DNA of 64,000 bases from Sisyra terminalis. Its lineage: Eukaryota; Arthropoda; Insecta; Neuroptera; Sisyridae. A program made the translations under genes and the position numbers. The notes under the pieces are model-generated. The model saw nothing but the letters and a program-made list of their open reading frames with translations, was not told the DNA's origin and did not search any database. Location: positions 1,860,001-1,924,000 of the forward strand of contig OY292279.1 of assembly GCA_958496175.1 (NCBI GenBank), in the 5' to 3' direction. Positions 25,931 through 36,545 of the stretch are shown piece after piece; the stretch's first letter is position 1, and the number at the start of each line of letters is the position of its first letter.

Positions 25931-27670
25931 ATACCTAACTTTTGCAGTAACGATAAAAGCCAAGTTATTGAAGTACTGAGCTTTGTTCCATATGCCCTAT
26001 GCTCTTTGATCTCTTTTTACACCATATTTCCACAAATTATGTTCTCTCTTTTCTAAATTGGTACAAAAGTAAGGTTAAAATTACTATGGTAGATATTCAA
26101 ACGTAGATATGCCCCATTAGAAAAAAAATGACGTCATACGAAGAATTTTGAAATTTGAATCAGTCTGAAGATATGTATGAATTTCTTCTGGATACGTCAC
26201 GCAGCGCATGAGGCCACCTGTGTATTTTATAAACTTTGATGCAAACGTTCATTTATGCCGAAATTTAATAGGTTAAACCCATAAATAAGCAATCTTGTTT
26301 AAATATTACACCAAAGAATTTGACGTATCCCTAACAGTTAAAATTAAAAATTAAACTAATTTTTAATTACTTGACTCCAAAAAATCAGTCAAAATTTGGA
26401 AACAAAAAACCTTTGAATATATATTTAATAGACTTATAAATTCGCTCTAGTAACATTTCAGACTTCTGTATTATGATACTCTGTGATTTCCTCAAAAAAA
26501 TGGCGGTTTACGATAAAGTGGTGCCAAGTGGTTGAATTTTCAAAATGGCTTATGTAATTTAAGTTTAATTATCTAAATTAATTTAATTTTTAATGAAAAA
26601 AAAAGTTTTTAGAAGAAAGGCAGTGCTGTATTTAATATAATACCATAAAAATCTATTGATCAAAGTTGAGGCCAAGCTTGCTTTGAAGGAATAACATAGA
26701 CTGACACAATATTGAAATTAAGAATTTTGCCGTATAGGAATAAAGGTGTACAAATTTATGGTCGGATTTGCCTCCATTTTTCAACAGTTTTAAAAATTAA
26801 AATTACCATTTAAGATTATTTAGTTGAAAAATAATGTTATAAAGTGTATTAAAAGCCATAGTTTATCAAATCTTAATATAATACTTATTAGAAAAGCAAA
26901 TATGTAATTTTTTTTGAACCATATTCCCACATATTATTTTCTCTCCTTTTCAAATCGGCTTAAAAGTAGGGTAAAAATTAATACGGTTGATTTGTATTCG
27001 TTGATGTATGCCAAAATTAATAAGTTAGGTTAATAAGGAATTTTGTTTAAATATTACTCTAAAGAATTTGGCGTATTCTTTAAATTAAACTTTTAAGATT
27101 AAAAATATAACTCATTTATAATTACTTGACTCCAAGAAATCAGTTCAAAGTTGAAAATAAAATATGAAATTTATTTTAACAAACTTATAAATTTACTCTA
27201 GTAACATTTCAGACTTCTATATTATGAAACTCTGTAGTATTCCTCAAAAAAAAAAAATGACGGTTTTCGGTGAAGTGATGCGAAATGAATGGATTTTCAA
27301 AATAAGTTATGTAATTTAAATTGAATTATCGAAAAAAAATCATTTTAATGAAAAAAAAAATACTTTTTTAGAAGAAAGGCGGTGCTGTATTTAATAAGAT
27401 AACTTGAAAACCAATTGATCGAAGTTGAAGCCAAGTTTTCTTTGAAGGAATAACATAGACTGACATAATATAGAAATTAAGAATTTTGCCGCATAGGAAT
27501 AAAACTGTACAAATTTATGTCCGGAAATGTGTCCACTTTTCAACCGTTTTAAAAATATAATTTACCGTTTAAAATGACTTTGTTGAAAAAAGTGTTTTAA
27601 AAGCCATAAAGTCTATCAAATCTTAGTGTAATACTCTAATAAGAAAATCAAAAATGTAATTTTTTGTTGA
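25931..27670 (+). repeat. Tandem repeat Z, two units of ~750 bp
   Basis: Unit 1 runs from about 26026 and unit 2 from about 26928. Both carry CCACA-ATTAT-TTCTCTC, TATGCC-AAATTAATA, AAAGAATTTG-CGTAT, AACATTTCAGACTTCT, GAAAGGC-GTGCTGTATTTAAT and ACATAGACTGACA in that order. Unit 1 is interrupted by a MITE. A diverged reversed relic lies at about 44815-45080. No product is encoded. Confidence 0.7.
26104..26238 (+). mobile_element. Mutator-like MITE, copy 4, left end damaged
   Basis: The body matches copies 1 and 3 from CCCCATTAG to TTTTATAAACTTTG, with TGACGTCA at 26129-26136. The left terminal repeat is lost or degraded. ATTCAAACG (26095-26103) and ATGCAAACG (26239-26247) flank it, matching at 8 of 9 positions. 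Confidence 0.7.
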
Positions 27671-27796
27671 ACCCAAATATTCAACCGTTTAAATTACAGT
27701 TTTCTCCTATTTCTTCTCCCAATGTGTGAATCAAGTAAATGTAAGCCATTTGGATCAAAAAGGGAGTACAAAATATTCAAATTTGATATCCTTGAT
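27671..27796. other. Short unassigned stretch
   Basis: AT-rich; nothing recognised between repeat Z and the hAT-like fragment. Confidence 0.4.
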
Positions 27797-27925
27797 CTGG
27801 GGAGGCTAACTCAATGTTAATTTTGTGTTCCTCCAAATGGCTATCTTCCGGGCGTCATTAACTGAGGACGCTAGTGTAGCATAGCCGATAATAACGATAA
27901 CTACTTTTAACCAATTTTAGAATTT
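27797..27925 (+). mobile_element. Fragment of the hAT-like element, 5' end
   Basis: CTGGGGAGGCTAACTCAATG, CTCCAAATGGC, then GTAGCATAGCCGATAATAAC follow the first 120 bp of the element at 19162. Sequence diverges after about 27925. Confidence 0.65.
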
Positions 27926-28244
27926 TATGCGCCAAATTCAAATTTAATTTATTCCTTTCAAATTGTAATTTTAAAATTTTAAAATTAAATTTTCTTTATT
28001 AAAAATTGAAATACAACATATAACATTATTTCGCATTTAAAAATTTAATTAAAGTTAATTACAGACATGCTCAATTATATTTGCTTAATGGCGTCAAATT
28101 GAATCCTGGAAATTGTCCTTTTCTATCGCTATGAATTGTGACTGTCTAGAAAAATCGTCGAATCTTTGCTGAAACAAATTTATTGTACTTAAAAAAATCG
28201 ATTCAAAGTTTGAATTTAAATCATATTTTTGCCCCGTAAAAATA
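27926..28244. other. AT-rich DNA, nothing recognised
   Basis: No gene, RNA or clear repeat was seen between the hAT-like fragment and the foldback element. Confidence 0.4.
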
Positions 28245-28255
28245 GGTATTAACTA

Positions 28256-28606
28256 TGTATACAATATATAAAATATATTGCAGTCCAATTTATTAACATA
28301 AATTTGAACAGAAGTTCAAACAAAAATATTCATGACGTATTGCCCAGATACGTATTTCGATTGCCTAGCAATCTTATGATTCACACAAAGATGAATCATC
28401 ACAAAGCAGTTACGGAGTGATCCAAACTACTTGATGATCACTGATGAAGATTGCTTGGCAATCGAAATACGTATCTGGGCAATACGTCACGAATATTTTT
28501 GTTTGAACTTCTGTTCAAATTTATGTTAATAAATTGGACTGCAATATATTTTATATATTGTTTACACAGTATAACTGTTCAAAGTCAGCGAAAAAATCTT
28601 ATTTTT
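28256..28606. mobile_element. Foldback element with 11-bp target duplication
   Basis: A shorter relative of the element at 23778-24489. GGTATTAACTA occurs exactly on both sides (28245-28255 and 28607-28617). The left arm lacks the outer 35-40 bp kept by the right arm (TTCAAAGTCAGCG ... AATCTTATTTTT). The right arm carries CTGATGA (28441-28447), a GATTGC-TTG-GCAATC hairpin, GAAA (28464-28467) and an ACGTAT / ATACGT hairpin. An 11-bp duplication and one-end truncation favour a retroelement such as a Penelope-like element over a cut-and-paste transposon. Confidence 0.7.
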
Positions 28607-28617
28607 GGTATTAACTA

Positions 28618-29399
28618 GTAAATAAGTACATACCTTCGTAATGAATTTGGGAAGTAGAAAAGTGATGAAACTTGAAAAATATTTTGAAGTTTCTCAGTTG
28701 ATAAGAACTAAAATTCGTGTAAATTTTCTCAAAAGTTATAAATTGAATTGAAATTTTTCGAATATCTCATCAGAAACTTTTAAAATCCGTACACATGAAA
28801 GTTTGATGATGAATATCTTTTGAACGGTTAATTTAATCGCCAGAACATAAGAAACCATTTTTATAGAGCAGTTAATTTCCAACAAAAATTTGTATTGCGC
28901 ATTGTATAAGGGTCATTTATTGTCGAGTTATAAAATTCATAAACCAAAATGAAATTTGTCTCGTAATAATCAAAATTAAATCCTTAATATCTTTCTAATG
29001 GTCAGGCTTACGAAAAAAATATAGAATACCTTTTTTGTAGAGCATTAAATTTCCTATAAAATTCTTTCAAAACATTTTTCTGTACAATCGATAAATGATG
29101 AGGTATGAATTTTTTTCTATTGGACTGAGAAAAAAATACAAAACTGCGATGTGGAGGATGTTCCTATTAAAATTAAGAGCTCATACTTGGTGAGAATTTT
29201 TTTCAAGTGTCTAGCAACCCATTTTTCTGTGTCACTTGTAAAAAAAAAAAGAATAATGAATTTTTTTGACCCACCCTAGTGTTTAATCAGTAAAGATTTG
29301 TTCAAAAAGTGGTAAGTTTTATGCAGAAAAAGTTCTGGTGGTTTAATGAAAGCTTTGGTGAAAAAAAAGCAAAAAGTTTCCCTATTTCACAATTGAGAT
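28618..29399. other. Probable old dispersed repeat, unclassified
   Basis: It contains two copies of a TTATAGAGCAGTTAATTTCC-type word (near 28868 and 29031) that also occurs at the left edge of the window. No coding frame or termini were found. Confidence 0.35.
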
Positions 29400-29545
29400 A
29401 ATCAAGGACATGGGGGTCAAGCTCTTATGGTAGACTTGGTTCCCAAAAATTAATAGTTGGGGCGTCAAATGCAGATGGCGCGGTAAGCAGTATTTCAAGT
29501 TTTAAGAGACTTTTAGCTAGGGTAAAGTGTAAAGTTGGTAGAAGT
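29400..29545 (-). mobile_element. Fragment of the hAT-like element, reversed
   Basis: Read on the minus strand it follows 19340-19470: TACTTAAAAC-like, GC(T)TACCGCGCCATCT, then TTTTGGGAACCAAGTCT and CATAAGAG. It carries the AGATGGCGC word at 29473-29481. Confidence 0.6.
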
Positions 29546-29934
29546 GTTGAAGTTAGTAGTTAAGAAATTAGGGGGGGGGAAGTTTTTTGGCTAACTTTAA
29601 AATGCCGAATTTGATTATTTGGAATCGCGGTCTTCTTTTCAATATCCATCATGGATAACGTATTTCACATTTAATGGCACATTTTTCTACACTTTTCTAC
29701 TGCCCAAATTCATTACTAAGATATGTATTTATTTACTAGTGAATACCCACTTTTTTTCAACTCATATTTCCGTGTTACTTGTAAAAACAGAATAATCGAT
29801 TTTTTGACCCACACTATTAAACCCAAATTGGTAGGTCAAGCTTAAAAGCTCTAAAATTAATTTTTCCTCAATTCATAAATTTAAATCCGCATATTTTCTC
29901 ATGGACTATTTCGTCTTAAATTATCAACAAGAAC
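29546..29934. other. AT-rich DNA, nothing recognised
   Basis: A G run near 29571-29579 is the only unusual local feature. No gene is supported. Confidence 0.4.
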
Positions 29935-30075
29935 CCTGCGCAGCTATCTGAGTCGGTAAAGTAGTTAATCATCCTTTAGAAATCAGGAACTTAATGTAGG
30001 TTCGAAAGTAGTCACAAAGATGGCACTTTTGTAGTGCCATTAAAATACTTGTAAAAATGGCTCAAAAATTTCTGA
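29935..30075 (+). mobile_element. Possible tRNA-derived SINE, copy 1
   Basis: An A-box-like GCTATCTGAGTCGGTAAAG (about 29943-29961) and a B-box-like AGGTTCGAAAG (about 29998-30008) are spaced as in a tRNA. They are followed by a hairpin ATGGCACTTTTGTAGTGCCAT. A related sequence is at 52425-52550. I could not fold a full cloverleaf, so it is not called a tRNA gene. Confidence 0.45.
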
Positions 30076-31933
30076 TAGTTATTTCTTTACACTTTGAAAA
30101 TCATCCGGCTGTTATAAATTTGTCGTTAAAAGTGTTGCACGTGGATTTATTGTCAAGTTTTCTGTAACTAGGTGATTATGATACGATACACGTTGTAAAG
30201 CTCGAATGCACTTGAATGTTATATTTACTTTTACATTTAAATCAGCCAATCGATTTAATTTCTGTTATATTTTTAAGCTCATAAAGTCATTTGTTAATTT
30301 CAATAAGCATTATTACATAATCGTTTATGATAAAGCCGTTAAAAATTATGTGGTTCCACAAGTAGTGTGCAATAAATAAAATACTTATTACATAAACAGT
30401 TAATTATAAGAGTTTGAAGAGCTCAATTTATAGATATATATGGCATTAACTCTGTATGTATAATGTAAACCGCACGCCACTGTTGTATAACATTGTTATC
30501 ATTGCAGTGAAACAACTTAAAATAAACGGCCCTTGTGCTTTTCATCCCATTTTATGTTATTTCACATAAACAATGTAGTGCTTTAACACGACAGAGTTTA
30601 AAAAAGGCTTTCGAATGACAAACAATAAACATCATCCCCTATACCTACGTGTGATCATCATTATTGTAAACTTATCTCAAGCACAGCTTTATTATTCCAA
30701 ATATTTACGTAGTCGAGCAATTTATTTTGAATAAATCCTTGCGTTCTTCGACAATTGTGTTTACTCATCGGCTCAACAATGGGTCCTCAATGGGATTAGT
30801 GGGCAAAAAAATTGTTTTGTCAATTGGAAAAAAAATCCATCGAAAATTTGGAATTGATTAAAAACAAATCAACGATAATATAGTGTACTCAATAATATTT
30901 TATCAGGAAATATAAAAATTACATATAAGCAATTCGTGTTTGTTATTTATAGATTTTCTTTCCGTTCTTTTTTTTTTCATCCACCTTGGCAATTTCCACG
31001 ATTTTTTTCCCACACCCCCAACACATATTCTTCATATAGGCCTTGCTACCAATACAAATGGACACTAAACACTTTTCCTTTTTTTTTTTTTCCCCCATCC
31101 ACCCTTGCCCCTGATCTCTCCCACCAACCAACCATTGGCATTTTCTAATGTTGAAAAGCTCGTTTGGAAAAAATAAATCTCGATTTTCGTGCGGCGATAA
31201 CAAATAGAGAGACAAGATAAAGCTGGCGTATAAAAGCTCAAACATTTACACTTAAATATCCGATGTTTGGTGTGTATTTTTTTTTTCTGTGCGGAGCTTT
31301 TTTCTCATGCGTTTGACAAAACCTCTCGTTTATTGCATCAACGATAACGATTTTAAAATGAAGCTGTTAAACTTTATTGTGTCTCGTGTAATTGCCCGAG
31401 AGCTTTTCCCGAAAGCTTTCGGGTGAAAGTTTTCCGCGTTAATGTTATGTTAGATTTGGCGTTAACATTAAGATATCTTATTAGGAAATAGGTAACAGTG
31501 CAATGTTCAACTTATTGTTTTGCTTTTCTTGAAATAATTAGGAAAAGTTTTTGAGTTTCCAACTTGGTATATGATAAGCTCATAAGATGATGATGATGGT
31601 GGATATGATATTCTGCTATTAACAGCATTTTCAATGCACTACATTTGCCTGCAAAAAGTTTCATGATTATATTTCACCGTCAATATTATGTACACTAGAA
31701 TTTGAGATGCAATTCATTAACATTAATTTAATTCAAATTATGAAATTTTCAAGAAAAATTGTCCATTTTTTTCGACAAAAAAGCTTAAAATATGAATTTA
31801 TGAATATTTGTACAAATGAAATGAAATAAATATGTATGAACGATTTTAAATGCAAATGAGTGTATTAAAGTATTTAGCGTTGAAAACTTTTGCGATGCAT
31901 TTGCATCGAAAAACCAACTAAATGTTTTGTTAA
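30076..31933. other. Unique DNA, AAAAGCTC words and a perfect palindrome
   Basis: No gene is supported. Overlapping frames on both strands at 30936-31245 reflect pyrimidine tracts. AAAAGCTC/GAGCTTTT words are at about 31155, 31231, 31297 and 31400. A perfect 16-bp palindrome is at 31408-31423. Confidence 0.45.
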
Positions 31934-32070
31934 GGGTGGATCACGGTCAGAAAAAAAAAATTTCGATTTTTTTTTCCATAAATGTCTTCTTATAACATTC
32001 AAGAATAACGTGTTAAAAGGATTGGAATAGCTGACTTATGTATTTTCACTGATAAAAATTGAAAAAAAAG
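31934..32070 (+). mobile_element. TTAA-type MITE, 5' fragment
   Basis: TTAA at 31930-31933 is followed by GGGTGGATCACGGTCAGAA and about 115 bp matching the MITE bodies at 32969 and 50733. It then joins repeat W directly, so the rest of the element is missing. Confidence 0.7.
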
Positions 32071-32968
32071 CAAACAAATCGACAACTTTTAAGTTAACAT
32101 TCTTATTAAATTTTTTGAAAGTTTTATTAGATATTTTCGATTTAAGACTTAATTAAAAAACAATGCTTTCCACATGGATTTTTTGGTGAAACCGAAAGAA
32201 TAGAGATCCATAAGGATCCCAATACCAATTAACAAGAACCGTAGGTGATTCTTCGGATTTTTTAGTTGAATACCTCTTTAACAAAAAAAAAAGAGAGAAG
32301 GGTTATCCTGCCCCTTATTGATTGACATGCTGTTCTTTAACATTGACATTATTCTGAGTCTTATAAGACGGCTTGAAGAGCACATTGAAATTAGTTTTGG
32401 TGTAATTATGGTCTCAAGATGCGACCTGGAAAGATTACGAAACGTTGGTAAATCATTCGACTTTTGGATCCGAAAGTCACAACCTTTACTCTAAAGAGTT
32501 GTACTTTGATTTAGTTAAATTTAATTGTAAATTGGAAAATTTAATTCGGAGACCATTGTCTAATTTCACCCTAAATTTAAGGTGAGATCCATCATTTCAA
32601 TCATTCTGGTCTTCCAGATGAATATTTAAAACAAATATTTTTCGATTATTATGTGATTTATTTATCCTATATCGATTAGGCAACAAAATTTTAAACTATT
32701 TAAACCTCTGCTAACGATTTTTCATCGATTGGCAAACGAAAAATGCGGAAAATTCAAACTTTGGTCTTACCAACTTTTCGTGGACTTTTTCAAAAGAAAG
32801 CACCAAAAAGGAAAGATCCATAAGGATCCCAATACCAATCAACAGGGATCGTAGGGTCGGATTTCATCCGACCTGGAGGTGATTTTTCGGATTTTTGAAT
32901 TGAATAGCTCTTCAACAAAATAGCGAACGATTATCCTGCCCCTTATTGATTGACATGCTGTTCTTTAA
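32071..32968 (+). repeat. Repeat W, locus 1, about 1.5 tandem units
   Basis: Nearly identical to 49833-50732. The segment AGATCCATAAGGATCCCAAT recurs at about 32205 and 32815, so the unit is about 610 bp. Each unit contains TTATCCTGCCCCTTATTGAT followed by GACATGCTGTTCTTTAA. In unit 1 this TTAA (32337-32340) is empty; in unit 2 (32965-32968) it is occupied by a MITE. No coding potential was recognised. Confidence 0.75.
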
Positions 32969-33430
32969 GGGTGGATCACCGTCAGAAAAAAAATATGATT
33001 TTTTTTTCCATAAATGTCTTCTTATAACATTTAAGAATAACGTGTTAAAAGGATTGGAATAGCTGACTAATATATTTTCACTGATAAAAATTGAATAAAT
33101 TAATAATAACATAAAAAAATTTCTTAAAAAAACTTTAAATGCGTTTTTCTCGAAATTTCGAAACTTTTTAAAACTGGGAGACAGGATTTCTCAGAAATTT
33201 CTTGAAACTGGAGAGTGTTATAGTTCAACACGTCTTCTTGGTACTGAACCTCTGAAATCCCCACCCCTCCCCTCAAAGTGGGAGAGGGGGAAAGGTCCCA
33301 AAAAAAAGGTCGTTTTTTCTAACTTTTTTTTTTCAAAGTCGCGCCATTTTGTGAATTTTCAACTTTTTTCGGATTTTCGAGGTTCAGTACCAAGAAGACG
33401 CATTACCAAAACCTACATTCTTTGGAAATT
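32969..33430 (+). mobile_element. TTAA-type MITE, 5' two-thirds
   Basis: Begins GGGTGGATCACCGTCAGAA directly after TTAA and matches 50733-51185 closely, including the internal inverted pair GGTACTGAACCTC / GAGGTTCAGTACC. The 3' end is missing, replaced by a foldback element. Confidence 0.75.
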
Positions 33431-33437
33431 CTTATAA

Positions 33438-34262
33438 GAGTGTATCATATATTTTTTTGAAATTTTTAGAAAACCAAATTATATAAAAAAAATCCAAAAA
33501 ACCAATGAAATAATTTTTTTTATGTGTTCTCTGAAAATGACAATCACGAAAAAAATATATTTTATGCTTCTACATGAGCACTATAGCTTATAAGAATTGC
33601 GTAACAAAAGTGGGATTTACAGTGGGATATTGTTCTCATGGAACAGATTTTATTTTTTATTTTTCATATGAACAATAATTATCCAGAATTTTGCGTCCTT
33701 CGAGATACTAACTAAATAATTTTAGGTTCATAATATTCCAGTTGTAATAAATTATAGCAGTGACGATAATTTTTTTTATTCTTATGCTAATAGAAATTGA
33801 ACACTAGTTGCTTTTTTTTCTTTTGGGATCAATTATTTTGATCTTGAAAGTAATTATCTTAATAGTAAATATAGAAAAACAAAAAAAACTAATAAAAATT
33901 TTATTTTTATGTTTCGTTAGACTTACAATTATGAAAAAAATATATGTTTTACTCCTTTATATGACCAATTTTTTATTTAAGTTTTGCGAAAAAAAAGTTG
34001 GTGAAACACTTCGAAAAAAAATAAAACCGAGGTATACTACTAGGCGTAAATGACATTTTATTTTTTTTCAAAGTGTTACACCAACTATTTTTTCACGCAA
34101 TTTTTATGAGTTATAGTGTGCATGTAGAAGCATAAAATATATTTTTTTCGTGATTGTCATTTTCAGAGAACACATAAAAAAAAATTATTTCATTTGTTTT
34201 TTGGACTTTTTTTGTATATTTTTTTTTTCTAAAAATTTAAAAAAAAATATATGATATACTCT
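33438..34262. mobile_element. Foldback element with ~170-bp arms
   Basis: GAGTGTATCATATATTTTTT ... AATTGCGTAACAAAAG (33438-33617) is mirrored by CACGCAATTTTTATGAGTTA ... ATATATGATATACTCTG (34078-34262). The right half (about 33900-34262) is itself an imperfect palindrome centred near 34035. Part of the middle (33700-33840) matches 24090-24215 in reverse. The open frame at 33808-34053 is a by-product. Confidence 0.7.
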
Positions 34263-34651
34263 GTAAAATAATCTAAAGCCTCGCGTTGGTTTCACTTCTC
34301 TAGCTGAGTTAGTTTTTGAGATATATAACTTTGAAAAATAGCCATGCGGGGGGACATTTTTGTCCATATCTCAAGAGCAAAGAGGAATTTGGTCGCGAAA
34401 AGTATATAAAATGTGATTGTATATCAAGCCGATAATTTAACATAAGTTTTGATATAGGTTCCTATTTGAGGGCCAACTTGCCATTTGGATTCTGCTAGAC
34501 CCTTTCCATAGTTCTTAATTTGATTAAATCCTCTTTCCACTCTTTAATCTTATATAAGATAATATTTTCTTTAAACATTCGCCTAAAAGTTTAAAAAATC
34601 ATTAACAAATATTATATATAGTATATTGCCAAACTACTTAAATTTTGTCCT

Positions 34652-34695
<44 letters not shown>

Positions 34696-35249
34696 TATAA
34701 ATATATAAAATATATATATTATTACTAAAATATTGATATTTTCCTTGATTCTTAGTAATAAATTCCACTTGATATTCGATCTTAGAAGATTCCAACTTCT
34801 TGTTAATTTCTACATCTTGCAAATGGAACACTTTCGCTTTAGAGTGAAAAATGCAAAAATTTTTATAAATGATTCAAAATTATCAATCAAAAACATTGAA
34901 GAAACTTTTTCTTAACAATCTGTTGATTGATAATTTAAATGAAAATCTAAGACTATTTTTACAGGTTTATCCTGAAATTTCAACCGTTTGACATTCGCTG
35001 TTTTAGCGACTTGTTGTAAACTTTAAAACTCATTAAAAGTTATTGACTGAAACTCTATTTAACTCTGTCAGATTCCACGATAATTGATCATCAAGAAAAC
35101 GTAATTTGTTTTCATATTAAGAATACCTAAATAAAGGCAATACCCATAAACTCTTTTACAACTAAATTCCTTTTCAATGACTTTAAATTTTTCAAGTTTC
35201 TAATCAATCTTTCCGATACATTATCGTAAAATTAAGTTACTAGATATCC
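34263..35249. other. AT-rich DNA with a TA microsatellite
   Basis: A TA repeat is at about 34655-34720. The frames on both strands at 34634-34915 derive from it and its flanks. No gene was recognised. Confidence 0.5.
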
Positions 35250-36545
35250 TACATATTTATTAAATTAATATCGAATACTTCTTTCTTCAAGCTGTTTTTC
35301 CATTGATTATAGTAATTGTTCTTTAGATTTATGTTAACTTATTTATTTTTAAATTTCATCAAGCAGAATAACAATTAAAATATTAACCTCATTTCACAAT
35401 TAATCAAGTTCCTCGTGGCCACATTAACAGAATATCTCCGAAAACATAGGAACATTACCGAAATTGATTCAGGATGGAATAAAACCGAAATTTTCAAACT
35501 AATAGAATATTTGAGGCAATATTTAAACAGATACCATATGGGGAAATTTATTTAGAAAATTTGTGTAACTACGCATTTTTATAAGGGCTGAACAAGTTTA
35601 AAATCAACATGGTAAACCACAAAAATTTAAAAGTTTTCCCTATTTTATTTTCGTTTGAACCAATAATTACTGTTCCAAAGAATTATCAGGCTAATAATAC
35701 CATTGTTACGGAAATTTATGAAATGATTTAGTGAATATTTTAAATAGTTAACAATGAAGAAAAAAATAAATATCCTTAATTTTCAATTGATGTTTTAAGG
35801 AAATTTATTGGTACCAATAACAATTTTTTGAAAAATTTCCACAAAGGTAACTTAAATCAAAGGTGGGGGGAATAAAGGGGTGAAGAAAAAATTTGTACCA
35901 AAAATTATTGGGTTGAATTCAAAGGAGGAATTATACATTTATGTTTGTATATATGAATTTGAATGTTATCACTTCTCAATGAAATATATTCCGTAAATTT
36001 TAGAAAAATATGAAAATTTTATCATTTTCTTTTAGAAACTTTACAAGACTGTGCATTAAAAATGTATTTTCAACAATATTCTTATGTTTTTCATAAAAAA
36101 ATAGCAATAATAATTCGATAGTCTATCGTTGCACCTTAAAAGTTGGTGGATGCGTTTGATGCAACAAATGCAATTATAAATTCTCCAAAGTAAATTTAAC
36201 CCATAAAACTTTCTGTTTTACAAGTATTTGATGCCTCTGAATCAAAATAAATCAAAAAATTAATCAAAAAATATTTTTTTCCCTAAATTTTAGGATTTAT
36301 TTAAAGCAAAAATGGGTAATGAATCCACCATAATTGTACATTAGGTAAAAAACGCACATTTATGAAACTTATCGGGAAAAATTTGAACCAGATTTAAACA
36401 AAAAATATTCTTCAGTAATCCGACTAGTAACTTTTTTATTTAACACCCACAACTTCGACTGAATGGTACATTTTTAGTTTACTAAAACTTTTCTGTTGAA
36501 AACCAACACTTTATGTGTTGCAATTCCGAAAATCATCATTTACAG
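35250..36545 (+). repeat. Repeat family F, single long unit
   Basis: It matches 4490-5800 and 12750-14080 in order: CTTCTTTCTTCAAGCTG, TTCATCAAGCAGAAT, CTCGTGGCCACATT, GATACCATATGGGG, AACAAGTTTAAAATCAACAT, TTGGTGGATG and GAATCCACCATAATTG. It lacks the GGGACCTGG box modules on its left. Confidence 0.75.

Noticed and set aside
29935..30015. A tRNA gene
   Set aside because: A- and B-box-like words are present, but I could not draw a full cloverleaf with an acceptor stem, so it is listed as a possible SINE head.
33808..34053. Hydrophobic 81-codon frame that looks like a small membrane protein
   Set aside because: It lies inside the foldback element and arises from T-rich arm sequence.
34655..34720. 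Structured regulatory AT element
   Set aside because: It is a plain TA microsatellite.
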